64,000 nucleotides of DNA from Lachnoanaerobaculum sanguinis (GCF_033242365.1 NZ_BTHK01000007.1:1-64000), one strand, 5' to 3'; positions 41,526 to 51,370 are shown, numbered from the stretch's first letter. Program-made: numbers and translations. Notes: generated by a model not told the origin, from the sequence alone.

Positions 41526-44500
41526 ATGGATTTTCGTTTTCTTGACGGCGTGAAAACAGCCGCTGATTTAAAAAAAGAAAAAGAAGATATGGAAAATATA
41601 AAGGCGGATATGATATCCGCTTCGGATACGGAAGAGAAAAAGGCTATTTATAAATACTTCGACGGAGAGGCTATTATAGATAGCCTTTCTATGTCTGCCG
41701 ATACTGCAAAGAAGGCTAAAGAACTGATAAAAAACAATCAGGTACGTCTGACTGAAGTAAGCGACGGTATAATATCATATGGAAATGCATACGGATATTA
41801 TACTCAGGATCCTAATGTTTGCGGAATAGCGGTTGCAAAAGTTGAATCATCTGAAAATTGCAAAGTGGATATAGAGTTTGGCAAAGACAGATTAAAAAGA
41901 GCATATTGTAGTTGTTCGAAATGCTCTGATAAAAACAGAATCAGAGGGTACCTTAATGATACAAGGAACTGTGAACATGTGGTTGCAACAGTATTTCTTT
42001 TAAATGCGTATTTAGACAGCCATGAGCTGGGGGATGAAACAAATTACTTCGGTGAGGCATTTCTTTCGTATTTTGATGAAGAAACAGACATTAATGAAGA
42101 ACCTGTACATATAGTACCTAAGCTTATAATGTCGTATAAGAGCGAGTATGATACAAGCTTATATATACAGTTTAAAATCGGCAGAAAAAAGCTTGTGCAG
42201 ATAAAAAGTTACAGGAATTTTGTTGATGCACTAAGAGATAATGAAATTTATCCTCTTGGTAAAAACGACAGTGTTAAGCTTGGATATGGGGCATTTGACG
42301 ATAAGAGTATAAAGTATGTAAAGTTTATTGAAGAGCTTGTGGATACAGAGGCCTCTATAAGCTATAAACTGCTTGATTATGTAAAGACGGGCCTCAATGT
42401 ATCGAAAATACCGGTAGACGGAGCAAATATAGATGATATTTACAACTTACTTGTCGGAGAAAAAGTAGAGCTGACAACAGAGTACTTCTCAAAGAAAACC
42501 GTTACGGATATTGAACTTAGAGATTTTAATGAAAAGATTACTATCGGGATAAATCCTATTTATGACAGAGATTTGTTTGCAGGTATAAACCTGGAAGTGG
42601 ATTTTCCTCTGTCGTTTATATCAAACAATTATGTCTACTGCATTAAAGATAATTATCTTAACAGATGTGATGAAAATCTTTTGAAGATATTTAAAGCAAT
42701 GAATGATTCAGGGTACGGATATCGGGAGATAAAGATAGGAAGAAAAAATATAGGCAGGTTTTATTCCAATGTATTGCCAAGTATAAAAGATTATGCGAAT
42801 ATAGTAGATAATGCTCCCGAGGCAATAAGTTTTGTGCCTGAAAAGCCGGAGATTACATATTATCTTGATATGGAAGATAACATTGTAACGGGAAGAGCGG
42901 AAGCGACTTATACCGGCGGCAGAGTGGACATTTTGTCGGGGAAAATATTTGAAAGAAATGATAATGAGCTTTTAAGAAATCAAAAACATGAAGAAAAGGC
43001 TATAGAGGCTTTAAAGATATATCTTCCCTATGAGAATAAGCAAAATTTCCTTAGTGCAGAGACAGAAGAGGAACTTTATGAGCTGAAGGTTTCGGGTATT
43101 GATAAATTAAATAAATACGGGAAGGTACTTGGAAGTGAGGCTTTCAATAATATCAGAGTATACAAAAAGCCTGCTGCAGGAGTTGGAGTATCTGTAAATT
43201 CAAATCTTTTGCAACTGGAATTCTTATCAGATGATATGAGTGTAGAGGAACTTGCAAATATTGTTACAAGTTACAGAAAAAAGAAAAAATATTATCGTTT
43301 AAAGAGCGGAGCTTTTATAAATATGGATTCCGATTACATGAAGAATTTCAATGAGATGCTGAATGTACTGGAAATTTCTCCTAAAGATTTGAGAGTCGGT
43401 GCACTTACAGTGCCTTTGTATCGTTCACTCTATATTGATGAAATGATGGAAGTGCATAATGAACTGGTAGAAAGAAGAGATGAGAGTTTTGTCAAACTGA
43501 TTGAGAAATTTGACAATATAAAATCCATGGACTTTGTTCCGCCGGCTGAAGTGTCAAATGTTTTAAGGAAATATCAAAAAGAAGGCTTTAAATGGTTGCG
43601 TTCCGTGGAAGAACTTGGATTTGGCGGAATTTTGGCAGATGATATGGGACTTGGAAAGACCCTGCAGATTATCTCTCTTTTGATAGATGCAAAAAAGAAC
43701 GGAAGGCTTAAAAAAGCTCTTATAGTATGTCCGGCATCTTTAGTATATAATTGGAGTGAGGAAATATCAAAATTTGATACAAAGGGTGAACTTAGAGTAT
43801 GTGTACTTGCAGCCGCCAAAGAAGAAAGGCAAAAAAGTATTGAAGAGCATGAAGATTTTGATATCTATATAAGTTCTTATGATACCTTAAGGAGAGATAT
43901 TTCACTGTATCACGATATGAGATTTTCTCATCAGATAATTGATGAGGCTCAGTTTATAAAAAATCAAAATACCGGAGTTGCAAAGGCGGTAAAAACTGTG
44001 AAAGCTGATGTAAAGTATGCTTTGACCGGAACGCCGATAGAGAACAGATTAAGTGAGCTTTGGAGTATTTTTGATTATATAATGCCGGGATTTTTGTACA
44101 GTTATAATTCATTCAAATCAAAGTATGAAAATACGATAGTAAAAGACGGTAATGATGAAAGCGCAAAGCTTCTTTCAAAGATGATCAGTCCTTTTGTACT
44201 TAGAAGGCTTAAGTCCGAGGTGGCAACGGATTTGCCGGATAAGATAGAAGAAGTCAGAGTATCAAGGTTTGATAAAAAGCAGCAGTTGGCATATGATACC
44301 GAGCTTACCAAACTGAAAAATGTATTAAACGGCAATGAAGAATATAACAGTTCAAAGATGATAATATTGTCGGAGATTACAAAGTTAAGACAAATCTGCT
44401 GCGATCCGGGGCTTATTTTTGAAGATTATACCGGAGATTCAGCAAAACTTGAAACCTGTATCGATCTTGTAAAAAGCGGTATAGAAGCAGGACATAAAAT

Positions 44501-44951
44501 TCTTTTATTTTCACAATTTACTTCAATGCTTGATATAATAAAGAAGAGATTTGAAGAAGAAAATATAAGCAGCTATGTTATTACAGGTTCTACAAGTAAA
44601 GAAAAAAGAATCAAGCTTGTAAATGATTTTAATAATGACGATACAAATGTATTCCTTATTTCATTGAAAGCGGGAGGCACAGGTCTTAATCTTGTAGGTG
44701 CCGACATAGTTATTCACTATGATCCGTGGTGGAATTTTGCTGCACAAAATCAGGCCACAGACAGAGCCCACAGAATAGGGCAAAAAAATAAAGTAACGGT
44801 TTACAGACTTATTGCAAAGGGAACTATAGAAGAGAAGATAGTTAAGCTTCAAGAGTCAAAGAAGGATTTGGCTGACAGAGTATTAAACTTTGAAGAGGGC
44901 ATATCCTTGGCAAATATTTCAAAAGAAGAATTGCTTGAGCTTTTGGGATAA
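41526..44951 (+). CDS. SNF2-family helicase with SWIM zinc finger
   Basis: Protein of 1141 residues. An N-terminal SWIM finger near 128-155 (CSCSKCSD region, then CEHVVATV) may contact DNA or protein. A middle region of the bacterial SNF2-associated type follows, and the SF2 ATPase lies at about 680-1130. Motifs: ILADDMGLGKTLQ (Walker A) near 703, DEAQ near 806, GSTSKEKR and GGTGLNLVGAD near 1052, then DRAHRIGQKNKV. It translocates on double-stranded DNA. The cellular role in Firmicutes is unclear. It is part of a unit with the S41 protease and probably hprK, and is common in Clostridia, so not specific to defence. Confidence 0.9.
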   Translation: MDFRFLDGVKTAADLKKEKEDMENIKADMISASDTEEKKAIYKYFDGEAIIDSLSMSADTAKKAKELIKNNQVRLTEVSDGIISYGNAYGYYTQDPNVCGIAVAKVESSENCKVDIEFGKDRLKRAYCSCSKCSDKNRIRGYLNDTRNCEHVVATVFLLNAYLDSHELGDETNYFGEAFLSYFDEETDINEEPVHIVPKLIMSYKSEYDTSLYIQFKIGRKKLVQIKSYRNFVDALRDNEIYPLGKNDSVKLGYGAFDDKSIKYVKFIEELVDTEASISYKLLDYVKTGLNVSKIPVDGANIDDIYNLLVGEKVELTTEYFSKKTVTDIELRDFNEKITIGINPIYDRDLFAGINLEVDFPLSFISNNYVYCIKDNYLNRCDENLLKIFKAMNDSGYGYREIKIGRKNIGRFYSNVLPSIKDYANIVDNAPEAISFVPEKPEITYYLDMEDNIVTGRAEATYTGGRVDILSGKIFERNDNELLRNQKHEEKAIEALKIYLPYENKQNFLSAETEEELYELKVSGIDKLNKYGKVLGSEAFNNIRVYKKPAAGVGVSVNSNLLQLEFLSDDMSVEELANIVTSYRKKKKYYRLKSGAFINMDSDYMKNFNEMLNVLEISPKDLRVGALTVPLYRSLYIDEMMEVHNELVERRDESFVKLIEKFDNIKSMDFVPPAEVSNVLRKYQKEGFKWLRSVEELGFGGILADDMGLGKTLQIISLLIDAKKNGRLKKALIVCPASLVYNWSEEISKFDTKGELRVCVLAAAKEERQKSIEEHEDFDIYISSYDTLRRDISLYHDMRFSHQIIDEAQFIKNQNTGVAKAVKTVKADVKYALTGTPIENRLSELWSIFDYIMPGFLYSYNSFKSKYENTIVKDGNDESAKLLSKMISPFVLRRLKSEVATDLPDKIEEVRVSRFDKKQQLAYDTELTKLKNVLNGNEEYNSSKMIILSEITKLRQICCDPGLIFEDYTGDSAKLETCIDLVKSGIEAGHKILLFSQFTSMLDIIKKRFEEENISSYVITGSTSKEKRIKLVNDFNNDDTNVFLISLKAGGTGLNLVGADIVIHYDPWWNFAAQNQATDRAHRIGQKNKVTVYRLIAKGTIEEKIVKLQESKKDLADRVLNFEEGISLANISKEELLELLG

Positions 44952-44986
44952 GTCTTAAGATAGGGGGAATCATGATAGGAGGTACT

Positions 44987-45916
44987 ATGGGAGAAAACGT
45001 AACAATCAAGGAACTAATAAAGGATTTGAATCTGGAAAACTTCACACCGGATATAGATACGGAATCTATAATATTGAAGCATCCTGATATAAACAGACCG
45101 GCATTACAGCTGGCAGGTTTCTTTGATCATTTTGACAGTGAAAGAGTACAGATAATAGGTAATGTGGAGAACGCATTTATTCAGACATTGAATGACGAAA
45201 AGAGAAAGGAAACCTATGATAAGCTGCTTTCATATAAGGTTCCATGTATATTATATGCAAGAGGAATAAAGCCGGATGAGGATATGATTTCTTACTGTGT
45301 ACATTATGGTGTACCATGTCTCGGCATTGAACAGTCTACAACTTATATTACCGCAGAGCTTGTAAGATGGCTTAATGTACAATTGGCTCCTGTTATTTCC
45401 ATACATGGTGTTTTGGTGGATGTATACGGTGAAGGAGTACTTATAACCGGAGACAGCGGTATCGGAAAGAGTGAGGCGGCTCTTGAACTTGTAAAGAGAG
45501 GTCACAGACTTGTATCCGATGACGTTGTTGAAATCAGAAAGGTGTCACAGCAGACTTTGGTAGGAACGGCACCTGATATAACCAAGCATTTTATTGAGCT
45601 TAGGGGAATAGGAATTATAGATGTAAAGGCGTTATTCGGTGTACTCAGCGTTAAGGATACCCAGTCCATCGATCTGGTAATACAGCTTGAAGATTGGGTA
45701 CAAAATAAGGACTATGACAGACTCGGACTTGAGGATAATTATATAGAGTACTTGGGAAATAAGGTTGTATGTCATGTTTTACCTGTAAGACCCGGAAGAA
45801 ACCTTGCAATCATTGTAGAAACCGCGGCTGTAAATCACAGACAGAAGCAGATGGGATACAATGCGGCAAAGGAACTCTACAACAGAGTACAGGCAAATAT
45901 AGCCGGAAAAGATTGA
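44987..45916 (+). CDS. hprK: HPr kinase/phosphorylase
   Basis: Phosphorylates Ser46 of HPr and Crh to control carbon catabolite repression, and reverses it. ATG 44987, five bases after AGGAGG, gives 309 residues; ATG 44972 with its own G-rich site is possible. Walker A GDSGIGKSEAALELV is near 155, followed by HRLVSDDVVEI, and the HprK signature IELRGIGIIDVKALFG is near 205. A Crh-like substrate protein is encoded 3 kb downstream in the same cluster. Confidence 0.93.
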   Translation: MGENVTIKELIKDLNLENFTPDIDTESIILKHPDINRPALQLAGFFDHFDSERVQIIGNVENAFIQTLNDEKRKETYDKLLSYKVPCILYARGIKPDEDMISYCVHYGVPCLGIEQSTTYITAELVRWLNVQLAPVISIHGVLVDVYGEGVLITGDSGIGKSEAALELVKRGHRLVSDDVVEIRKVSQQTLVGTAPDITKHFIELRGIGIIDVKALFGVLSVKDTQSIDLVIQLEDWVQNKDYDRLGLEDNYIEYLGNKVVCHVLPVRPGRNLAIIVETAAVNHRQKQMGYNAAKELYNRVQANIAGKD

Positions 45917-45940
45917 TATTAAAATAGTAGCGGAGACAAA

Positions 45941-46828
45941 ATGCAGATGGATTTTAAAAGTATCCTTGGTGAAAATTGCAAAACAGGTGAATTGTTAAAA
46001 AAGCATACTACTTTTAAAGTAGGAGGGGAGTGTGATTATTTTCTGACTCCCGTCACTGAGGAAGAACTGAGCCGATGTATGGATATAATAGAAAAAGGAA
46101 ACTTAAAATATTATATTTTTGGAAAAGGCAGTAATATACTGGCTGATGACAAAGGATATGACGGGGTGATTATCTCCACGGTTTGTTTGAATAACAGTAT
46201 TACACATGAGGGCAATATTATAGAAGCAGGTGCCGGAGTGGGACTTGATAAGATAAGTGACTATGCTATGGAAAATTCACTTACAGGATTTGAATTTGCC
46301 TGCGGTATACCGGGAAGCCTTGGCGGTGCGATAGTAATGAATGCAGGTGCATATGGCGGAGAGATGTCAAATGTACTGACGAAAGTAAAGGTGCTTTGTG
46401 CTGACGGAAGCACCAAGTGGAAAGATGTTTCAGAACTTGATTTGGGTTATAGAAAAAGTAATATTTTAGCAAATAAAGAGATTGTACTGGCTGCAAAGCT
46501 TAAACTTGAGCATGGCAACAAGGATGAAATAAGAGCACAAATAGAGGATTTAAACAACAGGAGAAGTGAAAAACAGCCGCTGGAGTATCCCAGTGCAGGT
46601 TCCACATTTAAGAGACCGGAAGGATATTTTGCAGGTAAACTTATAGATGATGCCGGACTTAGAGGCTTCAGGCTCGGAGGTGCCGCAGTATCTCAAAAAC
46701 ACTGCGGTTTTGTAATAAATTATGACAATGCCTCATCTGATGATATAAAGAAGCTGATAGAACATATAAAGAAAGAAGTATGTGAAAAGTTCGGTGTAAA
46801 ACTTGAATGTGAAGTAAGGATGATTTGA
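45941..46828 (+). CDS. murB: UDP-N-acetylenolpyruvoylglucosamine reductase
   Basis: FAD enzyme reducing UDP-GlcNAc-enolpyruvate to UDP-MurNAc in peptidoglycan synthesis. Over 295 residues: TTFKVGGECDYFL near 22, the FAD loop IFGKGSNILADD near 59, GIPGSLGGAIVMNAGAYGGEM near 119 shown in part, and the catalytic Ser in PSAGSTFKRP near 215. It is the short (type II) form like that of Bacillus. It lies between hprK and rapZ, an order conserved in many Clostridia, and overlaps neither. Confidence 0.93.
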   Translation: MQMDFKSILGENCKTGELLKKHTTFKVGGECDYFLTPVTEEELSRCMDIIEKGNLKYYIFGKGSNILADDKGYDGVIISTVCLNNSITHEGNIIEAGAGVGLDKISDYAMENSLTGFEFACGIPGSLGGAIVMNAGAYGGEMSNVLTKVKVLCADGSTKWKDVSELDLGYRKSNILANKEIVLAAKLKLEHGNKDEIRAQIEDLNNRRSEKQPLEYPSAGSTFKRPEGYFAGKLIDDAGLRGFRLGGAAVSQKHCGFVINYDNASSDDIKKLIEHIKKEVCEKFGVKLECEVRMI

Positions 46829-46829
46829 T

Positions 46830-47705
46830 ATGAAGATGATAATTGTAACAGGAATGTCCGGTTCAGGTAAGACTGTTGCATTAAAGATGTTTGAGGATTT
46901 CGGATATTACTGTGTCGACAATTTGCCGGTAGAACTTTTGTTAAACTTTGTAGATCTTACAATCGAATCCGAAAGAGGTATGAAGGGCATAGCTTTAGGT
47001 ATCGATATCAGAAGCGGACTTAACGGATTACAGGAAGTATTTGATGAACTCAGCCATAAAAAAATCAATATGGAAATTCTCTTTCTTGAAGCGGATGATG
47101 AAACATTGATAAAAAGATACAAAGAGACAAGAAGAAATCATCCTTTAGCCGCAGAGGGCAGACTTATAGACGGAATAAATCTTGAGAGAGAAAGATTGAC
47201 ATTTTTAAGAGAGAGAGCGGACAGAATACTTGATACAGGCAGATTTTTGACTAAAGAGTTGAAACAGGAACTTAAAAAAATCTATGTTGACGGAAAGTCT
47301 TTTAATAATCTTTTTGTTACAGTGCTTTCATTCGGATATATGTACGGTATACCTGATGATCCCGATTTGTTATTTGATGTAAGATTTTTACCGAATCCTT
47401 TTTACGATCAAAAGCTCAGGCTGAAAACCGGTGAAGAAAAGGAAGTTTCGGATTATGTTTTCTCAAATAATGATGCGGATATTTTTCTTGATAAGCTGGA
47501 TGATATGATTAAATTTCTGATACCCAGATATATTGATGAGGGTAAGAGCGCTTTGGTAATAGGCATAGGTTGCACAGGCGGACAACACCGTTCGGTAGCT
47601 ATTGCGGCGGCTCTTAAAGAAAGACTTGATAATATAGAGGGTATCGGTGTCAGGCTGGAACACAGAGATATGGGCAAAAATATTTCAAGAATTTCACAAA
47701 GATAG
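46830..47705 (+). CDS. rapZ: RapZ/YvcJ nucleotide-binding protein
   Basis: P-loop ATPase/GTPase of 291 residues. Walker A GMSGSGKTVALKMFED is at 7-22, YYCVDNLPVELL near 27, and RRNHPL near 110. The C-terminal conserved block IGIGCTGGQHRSVAIA is near 245. In Escherichia coli RapZ guides decay of the GlmZ small RNA; in Firmicutes the YvcJ homologue affects competence and cell-wall metabolism. Here it sits two bases after murB and eight before whiA. A yvcK gene, usually between rapZ and whiA, is missing. It ends with TAG. Confidence 0.93.
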   Translation: MKMIIVTGMSGSGKTVALKMFEDFGYYCVDNLPVELLLNFVDLTIESERGMKGIALGIDIRSGLNGLQEVFDELSHKKINMEILFLEADDETLIKRYKETRRNHPLAAEGRLIDGINLERERLTFLRERADRILDTGRFLTKELKQELKKIYVDGKSFNNLFVTVLSFGYMYGIPDDPDLLFDVRFLPNPFYDQKLRLKTGEEKEVSDYVFSNNDADIFLDKLDDMIKFLIPRYIDEGKSALVIGIGCTGGQHRSVAIAAALKERLDNIEGIGVRLEHRDMGKNISRISQR

Positions 47706-47713
47706 GAGAGCGG

Positions 47714-48676
47714 ATGACATTTTCTTCAGAAGTGAAAAATGAAATCGCAAGGATAAATCCTACGGTTAGGCATTGCATACTTGCAGAAATTTTGGCAATT
47801 GTTTACTTCATTGGTACTGTTTCTTTATCACAAAGTGGTGAATTGTCTTTAAAAATAAACACCGAATTTTCAGGACTTGCCAGAAAGTACTTTACATTAA
47901 TAAAAAAAACATTTAATATAAATACAGATGTAGTGATAAGCAATAGTACATTGGTTAGGCGTAAACGTCTATATTCTGTAAGCATTGTAGACAGCGCAGG
48001 AGCCAAAGAAGTGCTTAAAGCTATAAAGCTTCTTAAAAATCAAGAGTTGATTGATAATTTGCCGCTTGGCAGTAATACAGTCTTACTGAATTCATGTTGT
48101 AAAAAGGCCTTTTTCAGAGGAGCATTTCTTTCCTCGGGCTCTATAACAGATCCTGAGAAGGGATATCATCTTGAGATAGTATGTTCGACTATGGAGAATG
48201 CACTCATTTTAAAGGAATTGATGGAAGACCTGTCACTCTTACCAAAGATTACTGTAAGGAAAAAAGCTTATGTAGTATACATAAAGGACAGTGAGCAAAT
48301 ATCATTGGCACTTGGTCTGATGGAAGCACCTACATCGCTTATGAGTTTCGAAAATATTCGAATCTTAAAAGGAATGCGAAACGATGTAAATCGAAAAGTG
48401 AATTGCGAGACTGCAAATATTAATAAAACGGTTTCAGCATCACTTTCTCAACTTGAGGATATACAACTTATTAAAGAGATGATGGGACTTGATAAATTGA
48501 CATCAAATCTGGAGGCGGTAGCCAATGCCAGATTGGAAAATCCTGATGCTTCATTGGTGGAACTTGGAAAAATGATTAGTCCACAGCTCGGGAAAAGTGG
48601 GGTTAATCATAGGTTGCGTAAACTCTCAAACATCGCAAGCCAGTTAAGAGAACAAGTAAGGAGAGAAAATGGTTAG
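47714..48676 (+). CDS. whiA: WhiA DNA-binding protein
   Basis: Protein of 320 residues with the family start TFSSEVKNEIARI, a degenerate LAGLIDADG-homing-endonuclease fold (FRGAFLSSGSITDPEKGYHLEI near 137) and a C-terminal helix-turn-helix (about 225-315). The C-terminus contains SLVELGKMISPQLGKSGVNHRL. WhiA controls sporulation genes in actinobacteria and affects chromosome segregation and division in Bacillus. Its end overlaps the Crh-like gene by eight bases. Confidence 0.93.
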   Translation: MTFSSEVKNEIARINPTVRHCILAEILAIVYFIGTVSLSQSGELSLKINTEFSGLARKYFTLIKKTFNINTDVVISNSTLVRRKRLYSVSIVDSAGAKEVLKAIKLLKNQELIDNLPLGSNTVLLNSCCKKAFFRGAFLSSGSITDPEKGYHLEIVCSTMENALILKELMEDLSLLPKITVRKKAYVVYIKDSEQISLALGLMEAPTSLMSFENIRILKGMRNDVNRKVNCETANINKTVSASLSQLEDIQLIKEMMGLDKLTSNLEAVANARLENPDASLVELGKMISPQLGKSGVNHRLRKLSNIASQLREQVRRENG

Positions 48677-48929
48677 GAAGTCAGTTAAGGTTGCAATTGA
48701 TGCAAAAACTGAAGCCAGACCGGTAGCTATGCTAGTACAGGTGGCCAGCCAGTTTGAAAGCAGGATTTATGTGGAAAGTGGTACTAAAAAAGTAAATGCA
48801 AAAAGTATCATGGGCATGATGACATTGAAGTTTGGTGATGGCAAAGAGGTATACATATCAGCAGACGGTAATGATGAAGAACATGCCGTGAACGAGATGG
48901 AAAAATATTTGACTTCAGCAGCAATATAA
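48669..48929 (+). CDS. Crh-like HPr-family protein lacking the active-site His
   Basis: Protein of 86 residues with the HPr fold: ARPVAMLVQVASQF near 17-30 and KSIMGMM near 46, with the regulatory Ser46 in place. In HPr the phosphate-accepting His15 precedes Ala-Arg-Pro; here that position is Glu (TEARP). The protein therefore cannot carry phosphate from enzyme I to sugars. Bacillus Crh has Gln at this place and is phosphorylated only at Ser46 by HPrK to act with CcpA. Location behind hprK-murB-rapZ-whiA matches the crh position in Bacillus. I infer a Crh-type regulatory role. Confidence 0.85.
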   Translation: MVRKSVKVAIDAKTEARPVAMLVQVASQFESRIYVESGTKKVNAKSIMGMMTLKFGDGKEVYISADGNDEEHAVNEMEKYLTSAAI

Positions 48930-48977
48930 GCTGAGAAAATATATTGCATTTATGGGGTATGAAACGCTGGGATTTAG

Positions 48978-49047
48978 GACTCTAATTTTGTATGGACTAT
49001 TATGGTTAGGATTATAACCTTATAAAAATACAGAGTTGGAGTCTTTT
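48978..49047 (+). terminator. Long hairpin terminator after Crh-like gene
   Basis: A 15-base stem with three G-T pairs joins 48978-48992 to 49029-49043, enclosing a second small hairpin (GGTTA with TAACC). Four T follow. It separates the hprK cluster from the ABC transporter operon. Confidence 0.7.
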
Positions 49048-49072
49048 CATATGTTTATTTTTAAAAATACTC

Positions 49073-49101
49073 TTGCATTCTTATAAAAAAGAGTGTATTA
49101 T
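49073..49101 (+). promoter_or_regulatory. Promoter of amino-acid ABC transporter
   Basis: TTGCAT (49073-49078) and TATTAT (49096-49101) with 17-base spacing, 40 bases before the first gene. Confidence 0.6.
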
Positions 49102-49141
49102 TATGCAATAGTGATTGATAAATATACAAATGGAGGATATT

Positions 49142-49945
49142 ATGAAGAAGAAAATATTAGCATTGGTTATATCGGGATTGATGGCAACAAGTTTAGTAGC
49201 ATGTGGCGGTTCAAAGACTGCCGAAACAAAAGCTGCAAATGAGAGTGCGGCAGATACAGCTTCAGGAGAAGTAAAAACTATACAGTCAGGAAAACTTATA
49301 GTAGCAACAAATGCGGAGTTTCCACCATATGAGTACCACGACGGTGATAAAATTGTAGGTATTGATATGGAGATAGCGGAAGAAGTTGCAAAGAAGCTCG
49401 GATTTGAAGTTGAAGTGGAGGATATAGCATTTGATTCCGTTATCCTTGAGGTAACATCGGGTAAAGCTGATGTAGGTATTGCAGGTATTTCAGCTACAGA
49501 GGAGAGAAAGCAGAGTGTTGATTTTTCAGACACATATACAACATCAAAGCAGCTTATCATAGTAAAAGATGATTCGACTATAGCTTCAGGTGCGGATCTT
49601 GAAGGCAAGACACTCGGTGTACAGACAGGTACTACAGGAGATATCCTGGTTAGTGATATAAAGGGTGCAACTGTTGAGAGATATGCAAAGGGTATGGATG
49701 CGGTTCAGGCACTCAGCCAGGGAAAGATAGACGCGGTAGTTATCGACAGTGAGGTGGCAAAGAAGTTTGTTGAAGAGACAAGCGGACTTAAGACTTTAGA
49801 TGAAGCATATGCAGAAGAAGAATATGCTATTGCAATCAAAAAAGGTAATACAGCACTTTTAGATGCGGTTAATAAGGCACTTTCAGAGTTAAAGGCTGAC
49901 GGAACAGTGGACAGTATTATTGCAAAATATATCAAGGCTAATTAA
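49142..49945 (+). CDS. Amino-acid ABC transporter, substrate-binding lipoprotein
   Basis: Polar amino-acid binding protein of 267 residues from ATG 49142 with GGAGG upstream. The in-frame extension to 49115 is not supported. A lipoprotein signal runs KKKILALVISGLMATSLVAC, with the lipobox LVAC near 18-21, so it is attached to the outer face of the membrane. The family 3 solute-binding domain shows KLIVATNAEFPPYEY near 48, VGIDMEIAEEVAKKLG and GKADVGIAGISATEERK. Histidine, glutamine, cystine or a similar ligand is likely. The permease starts one base after its stop. Confidence 0.9.
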   Translation: MKKKILALVISGLMATSLVACGGSKTAETKAANESAADTASGEVKTIQSGKLIVATNAEFPPYEYHDGDKIVGIDMEIAEEVAKKLGFEVEVEDIAFDSVILEVTSGKADVGIAGISATEERKQSVDFSDTYTTSKQLIIVKDDSTIASGADLEGKTLGVQTGTTGDILVSDIKGATVERYAKGMDAVQALSQGKIDAVVIDSEVAKKFVEETSGLKTLDEAYAEEEYAIAIKKGNTALLDAVNKALSELKADGTVDSIIAKYIKAN

Positions 49946-49946
49946 T

Positions 49947-50639
49947 ATGTTTGAAGAGTTAAAATCACAATTTATTTTAAATTTTATAACGGATAACAGA
50001 TGGCTTTTACTCATAAACGGACTTGCCGTCACATTAAAGATTACATTTTTTGCCGTAATCCTTGGTTTTATACTGGGGTTTGGAGTGGCTGTTGTAAGAA
50101 ATATATACGACAATACAAAGAAGTTGAAGTTTTTAAACTTCCTTTGCAATATTTATATTACAGTAATAAGAGGAACACCTGTAGTAGTTCAGCTCCTTAT
50201 AATATACTTTGTTATATTCAGTTCTGTAAGAATAGATAAAAGCTTTGCCGCAATACTTGCATTCGGTATAAACTCGGGAGCATATCAGGCTGAAATATTC
50301 CGTTCGGGTATAAACTCAGTACCGAAAGGACAAATGGAAGCCGGAAGAAGTTTGGGATTTAGTTATCCTCAAACAATGATAAATATAATAATGCCACAGG
50401 TTATAAAGAATATATTGCCTACTCTTGCAAACGAGTTTATAGTTTTGATGAAGGAGACCTCGGTAGCAAGTTATATTGCTTTGGATGATCTTACAAAGGC
50501 GGGAGATGTTATAAGAAGCAAAACATATTCGGCAATGATGCCTTTCCTTGCGGTTGCTCTACTCTATCTTATCATGGTAATGCTTTTCAGCTATTTGGTA
50601 AAATTACTTGAGAGGAGGTTGGCTAGAAGTGGAAGGTAA
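49947..50639 (+). CDS. Amino-acid ABC transporter, permease
   Basis: Membrane subunit of 230 residues with about five spanning segments of the HisM/GlnP type. ATG 49947 is used, since an upstream in-frame start lies inside the binding-protein gene. Features: GLAVTLKITFFAVILG at the first segment, VIRGTPVVVQLL, and the EAA loop AGRSLGFSYPQTMINIIMPQ near 140 that docks to the ATPase. The C-terminal residues overlap the ATPase gene by 11 bases. Together the three genes make one importer. Confidence 0.9.
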   Translation: MFEELKSQFILNFITDNRWLLLINGLAVTLKITFFAVILGFILGFGVAVVRNIYDNTKKLKFLNFLCNIYITVIRGTPVVVQLLIIYFVIFSSVRIDKSFAAILAFGINSGAYQAEIFRSGINSVPKGQMEAGRSLGFSYPQTMINIIMPQVIKNILPTLANEFIVLMKETSVASYIALDDLTKAGDVIRSKTYSAMMPFLAVALLYLIMVMLFSYLVKLLERRLARSGR

Positions 50640-51366
50640 AAAACTTATTGAAGTAAGAAATTTAAGCAAGCATTTTCATAAAAAGCAGGTACTTAAAGAT
50701 ATATCTCTGGATATAAATAAAGGAGATGTAGTATGTCTTATCGGCCCTTCCGGTTCGGGTAAGTCAACATTTCTCAGATGCTTAAACAGACTTGAGGAAG
50801 CAAGCAGCGGTGAGATATTGTTTGAAGGCACGGACATATGTAAAAAAGATGTAAATATAGATTTACATCGTCAGAAAATGGGAATGGTTTTTCAGCAGTT
50901 TAACCTTTTTCCACATATGACAGTGCTTAAAAACTTGATTATAGCACCTATGAAGCTTCAGGGTGTTGACGAAGAGTCTGCAACGGCGTATGCCATGAGC
51001 CTTTTGGAAAAAGTAGGACTTGCGGACAGAGCAAATGAATATCCTTCAAAGCTTTCAGGCGGACAGCAGCAAAGAGTTGCTATAGTCAGAGCACTTTGCA
51101 TGAAACCTGATGTAATGCTTTTTGATGAGCCTACCTCAGCACTTGATCCCGAGATGGTAGGAGAAGTGCTTACAGTTATGAAGGATCTTGCACAGCAGAA
51201 GATGACCATGGTAGTGGTAACACATGAGATGGGCTTTGCCAGAGAGGTGGCAAACAGAGTGGTTTTCCTTGATGAAGGTGAGTTTGTGGAAGAGAATGCA
51301 CCTGAGGAATTCTTCACAAATCCCAAAAATGAAAGACTTAAGACCTTCCTCAGTAAGGTTTTATAA
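50629..51366 (+). CDS. Amino-acid ABC transporter, ATPase
   Basis: ABC ATPase of 245 residues of the GlnQ/HisP group. The start is GTG 50629, about ten bases after GAGGAGG. A TTG at 50608 would place the ribosome site inside the gene. Walker A GPSGSGKSTFL is near 37, the Q-loop in GMVFQQFNLFPHM near 87, signature LSGGQQQRVAI near 142 and Walker B VMLFDEPTSALDPE near 162. It powers import through the permease just upstream. A strong terminator follows at once. Confidence 0.92.
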   Translation: MEGKKLIEVRNLSKHFHKKQVLKDISLDINKGDVVCLIGPSGSGKSTFLRCLNRLEEASSGEILFEGTDICKKDVNIDLHRQKMGMVFQQFNLFPHMTVLKNLIIAPMKLQGVDEESATAYAMSLLEKVGLADRANEYPSKLSGGQQQRVAIVRALCMKPDVMLFDEPTSALDPEMVGEVLTVMKDLAQQKMTMVVVTHEMGFAREVANRVVFLDEGEFVEENAPEEFFTNPKNERLKTFLSKVL

Positions 51367-51370
51367 AACA

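Noticed and set aside
41526..44951. SNF2 helicase as part of a defence system such as DISARM or BREX
   Set aside because: No methylase, PglZ or DUF1998 partner is nearby. It sits with hprK and a protease in housekeeping context, as in many Clostridia.
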